Part shown: positions 63,800 to 64,000 of the stretch, one piece after another
Numbering within the stretch: position 1 is the first letter of the stretch
How the letters are laid out: each line of letters begins with the position of its first letter
Assembly (NCBI RefSeq): GCF_051622035.1
Contig: NC_135365.1
Location: 2,594,501 to 2,658,500 of the forward strand
Origin: Arctopsyche grandis
Taxonomy: Eukaryota > Arthropoda > Insecta > Trichoptera > Hydropsychidae
Direction of reading: 5' to 3'
Length of the DNA: 64,000 nucleotides
Translations under genes and position numbers: made by a program
Notes under the pieces: generated by a model
The model's input: only the letters and a program-made list of their open reading frames with translations
Databases searched by the model: none
Told to the model about the DNA's origin: nothing

Positions 63800-64000
63800 C
63801 TGTAAAGTAAAAATATTCCGTTTAATACATAAATGAATAAAATAATAAATGGCAAAATCGCAGTGAATCGATTTTAAAATGTATAATCTTTTAACACAAC
63901 ACTTAACGCACAAGTAAATATTTCATTGTAGAATGCGGTTGCAACTAATGAGCTGATGATTGTGAATGGCACCGAATCAAGTTCTTTTTTATATTTGTGC
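63800..64000. other. Window edge, likely intron of the peptide gene
   Basis: The pyrimidine-rich acceptor of the 63634-63799 exon lies here (minus). No further exon was recognised before the window ends. Confidence 0.35.

Overview
This is an AT-rich animal genome window, almost certainly from an insect or another arthropod. The evidence is spliced genes with GT-AG introns, an arthropod-type TATA/initiator promoter, tRNA-derived SINEs, several classes of non-LTR retrotransposon, and a dense load of DNA transposons (hAT, piggyBac-like, PIF/Harbinger-like, Helitron-like). There are no operons, Shine-Dalgarno sites or bacterial features. Single-copy coding sequence is only a few percent of the window. 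Most open frames are chance frames inside repeats.

Layout. Bases 1-37700 are mostly nested mobile elements: two hAT elements with 8-bp target duplications (1271-4169, 4908-6946), one carrying a solo LTR with its own duplication; a tandem array of three TTAA-flanked elements (7676-9744); Helitron-like elements; tRNA-derived SINEs; two loci where a Helitron-like shell encloses a LINE 3' end (16032-16893, 26796-28447); a 422-bp palindrome (31909-32865); and a ZBED-type hAT (35341-36923). Bases 37700-48900 hold a four-member cluster of secreted galectin-like genes: a broken first exon (A, minus strand), a copy whose first exon is interrupted by a hAT (B, plus), and two intact three-exon copies (C minus, D plus) arranged head to head as an inverted duplication. 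Bases 49200-55500 are again transposon relics. Bases 55581-59888 (minus) hold a complete six-exon mitochondrial RTN4IP1/quinone-oxidoreductase-like gene, with a TAA-flanked element filling most of intron 5. Near the right edge (62902-63799, minus) two exons joined in phase 1 encode a small cysteine-rich prepropeptide with dibasic cleavage sites and an insulin-superfamily-like layout.

How the parts relate. RTN4IP1 is a conserved mitochondrial enzyme gene. The galectin cluster is a lineage-specific expansion whose members are decaying through transposon insertion, and the C/D duplicate acts as a record of which insertions came before or after the duplication. The SINEs share a 3' stem-loop with a LINE in the same window: the loop is conserved while the stem sequence changes in a compensated way, pointing to an RNA structure recognised by the LINE reverse transcriptase.

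All identifications come from reading the sequence. No database search was possible, so family names for repeats rest on terminal repeats, target-site duplications and recognisable protein motifs.
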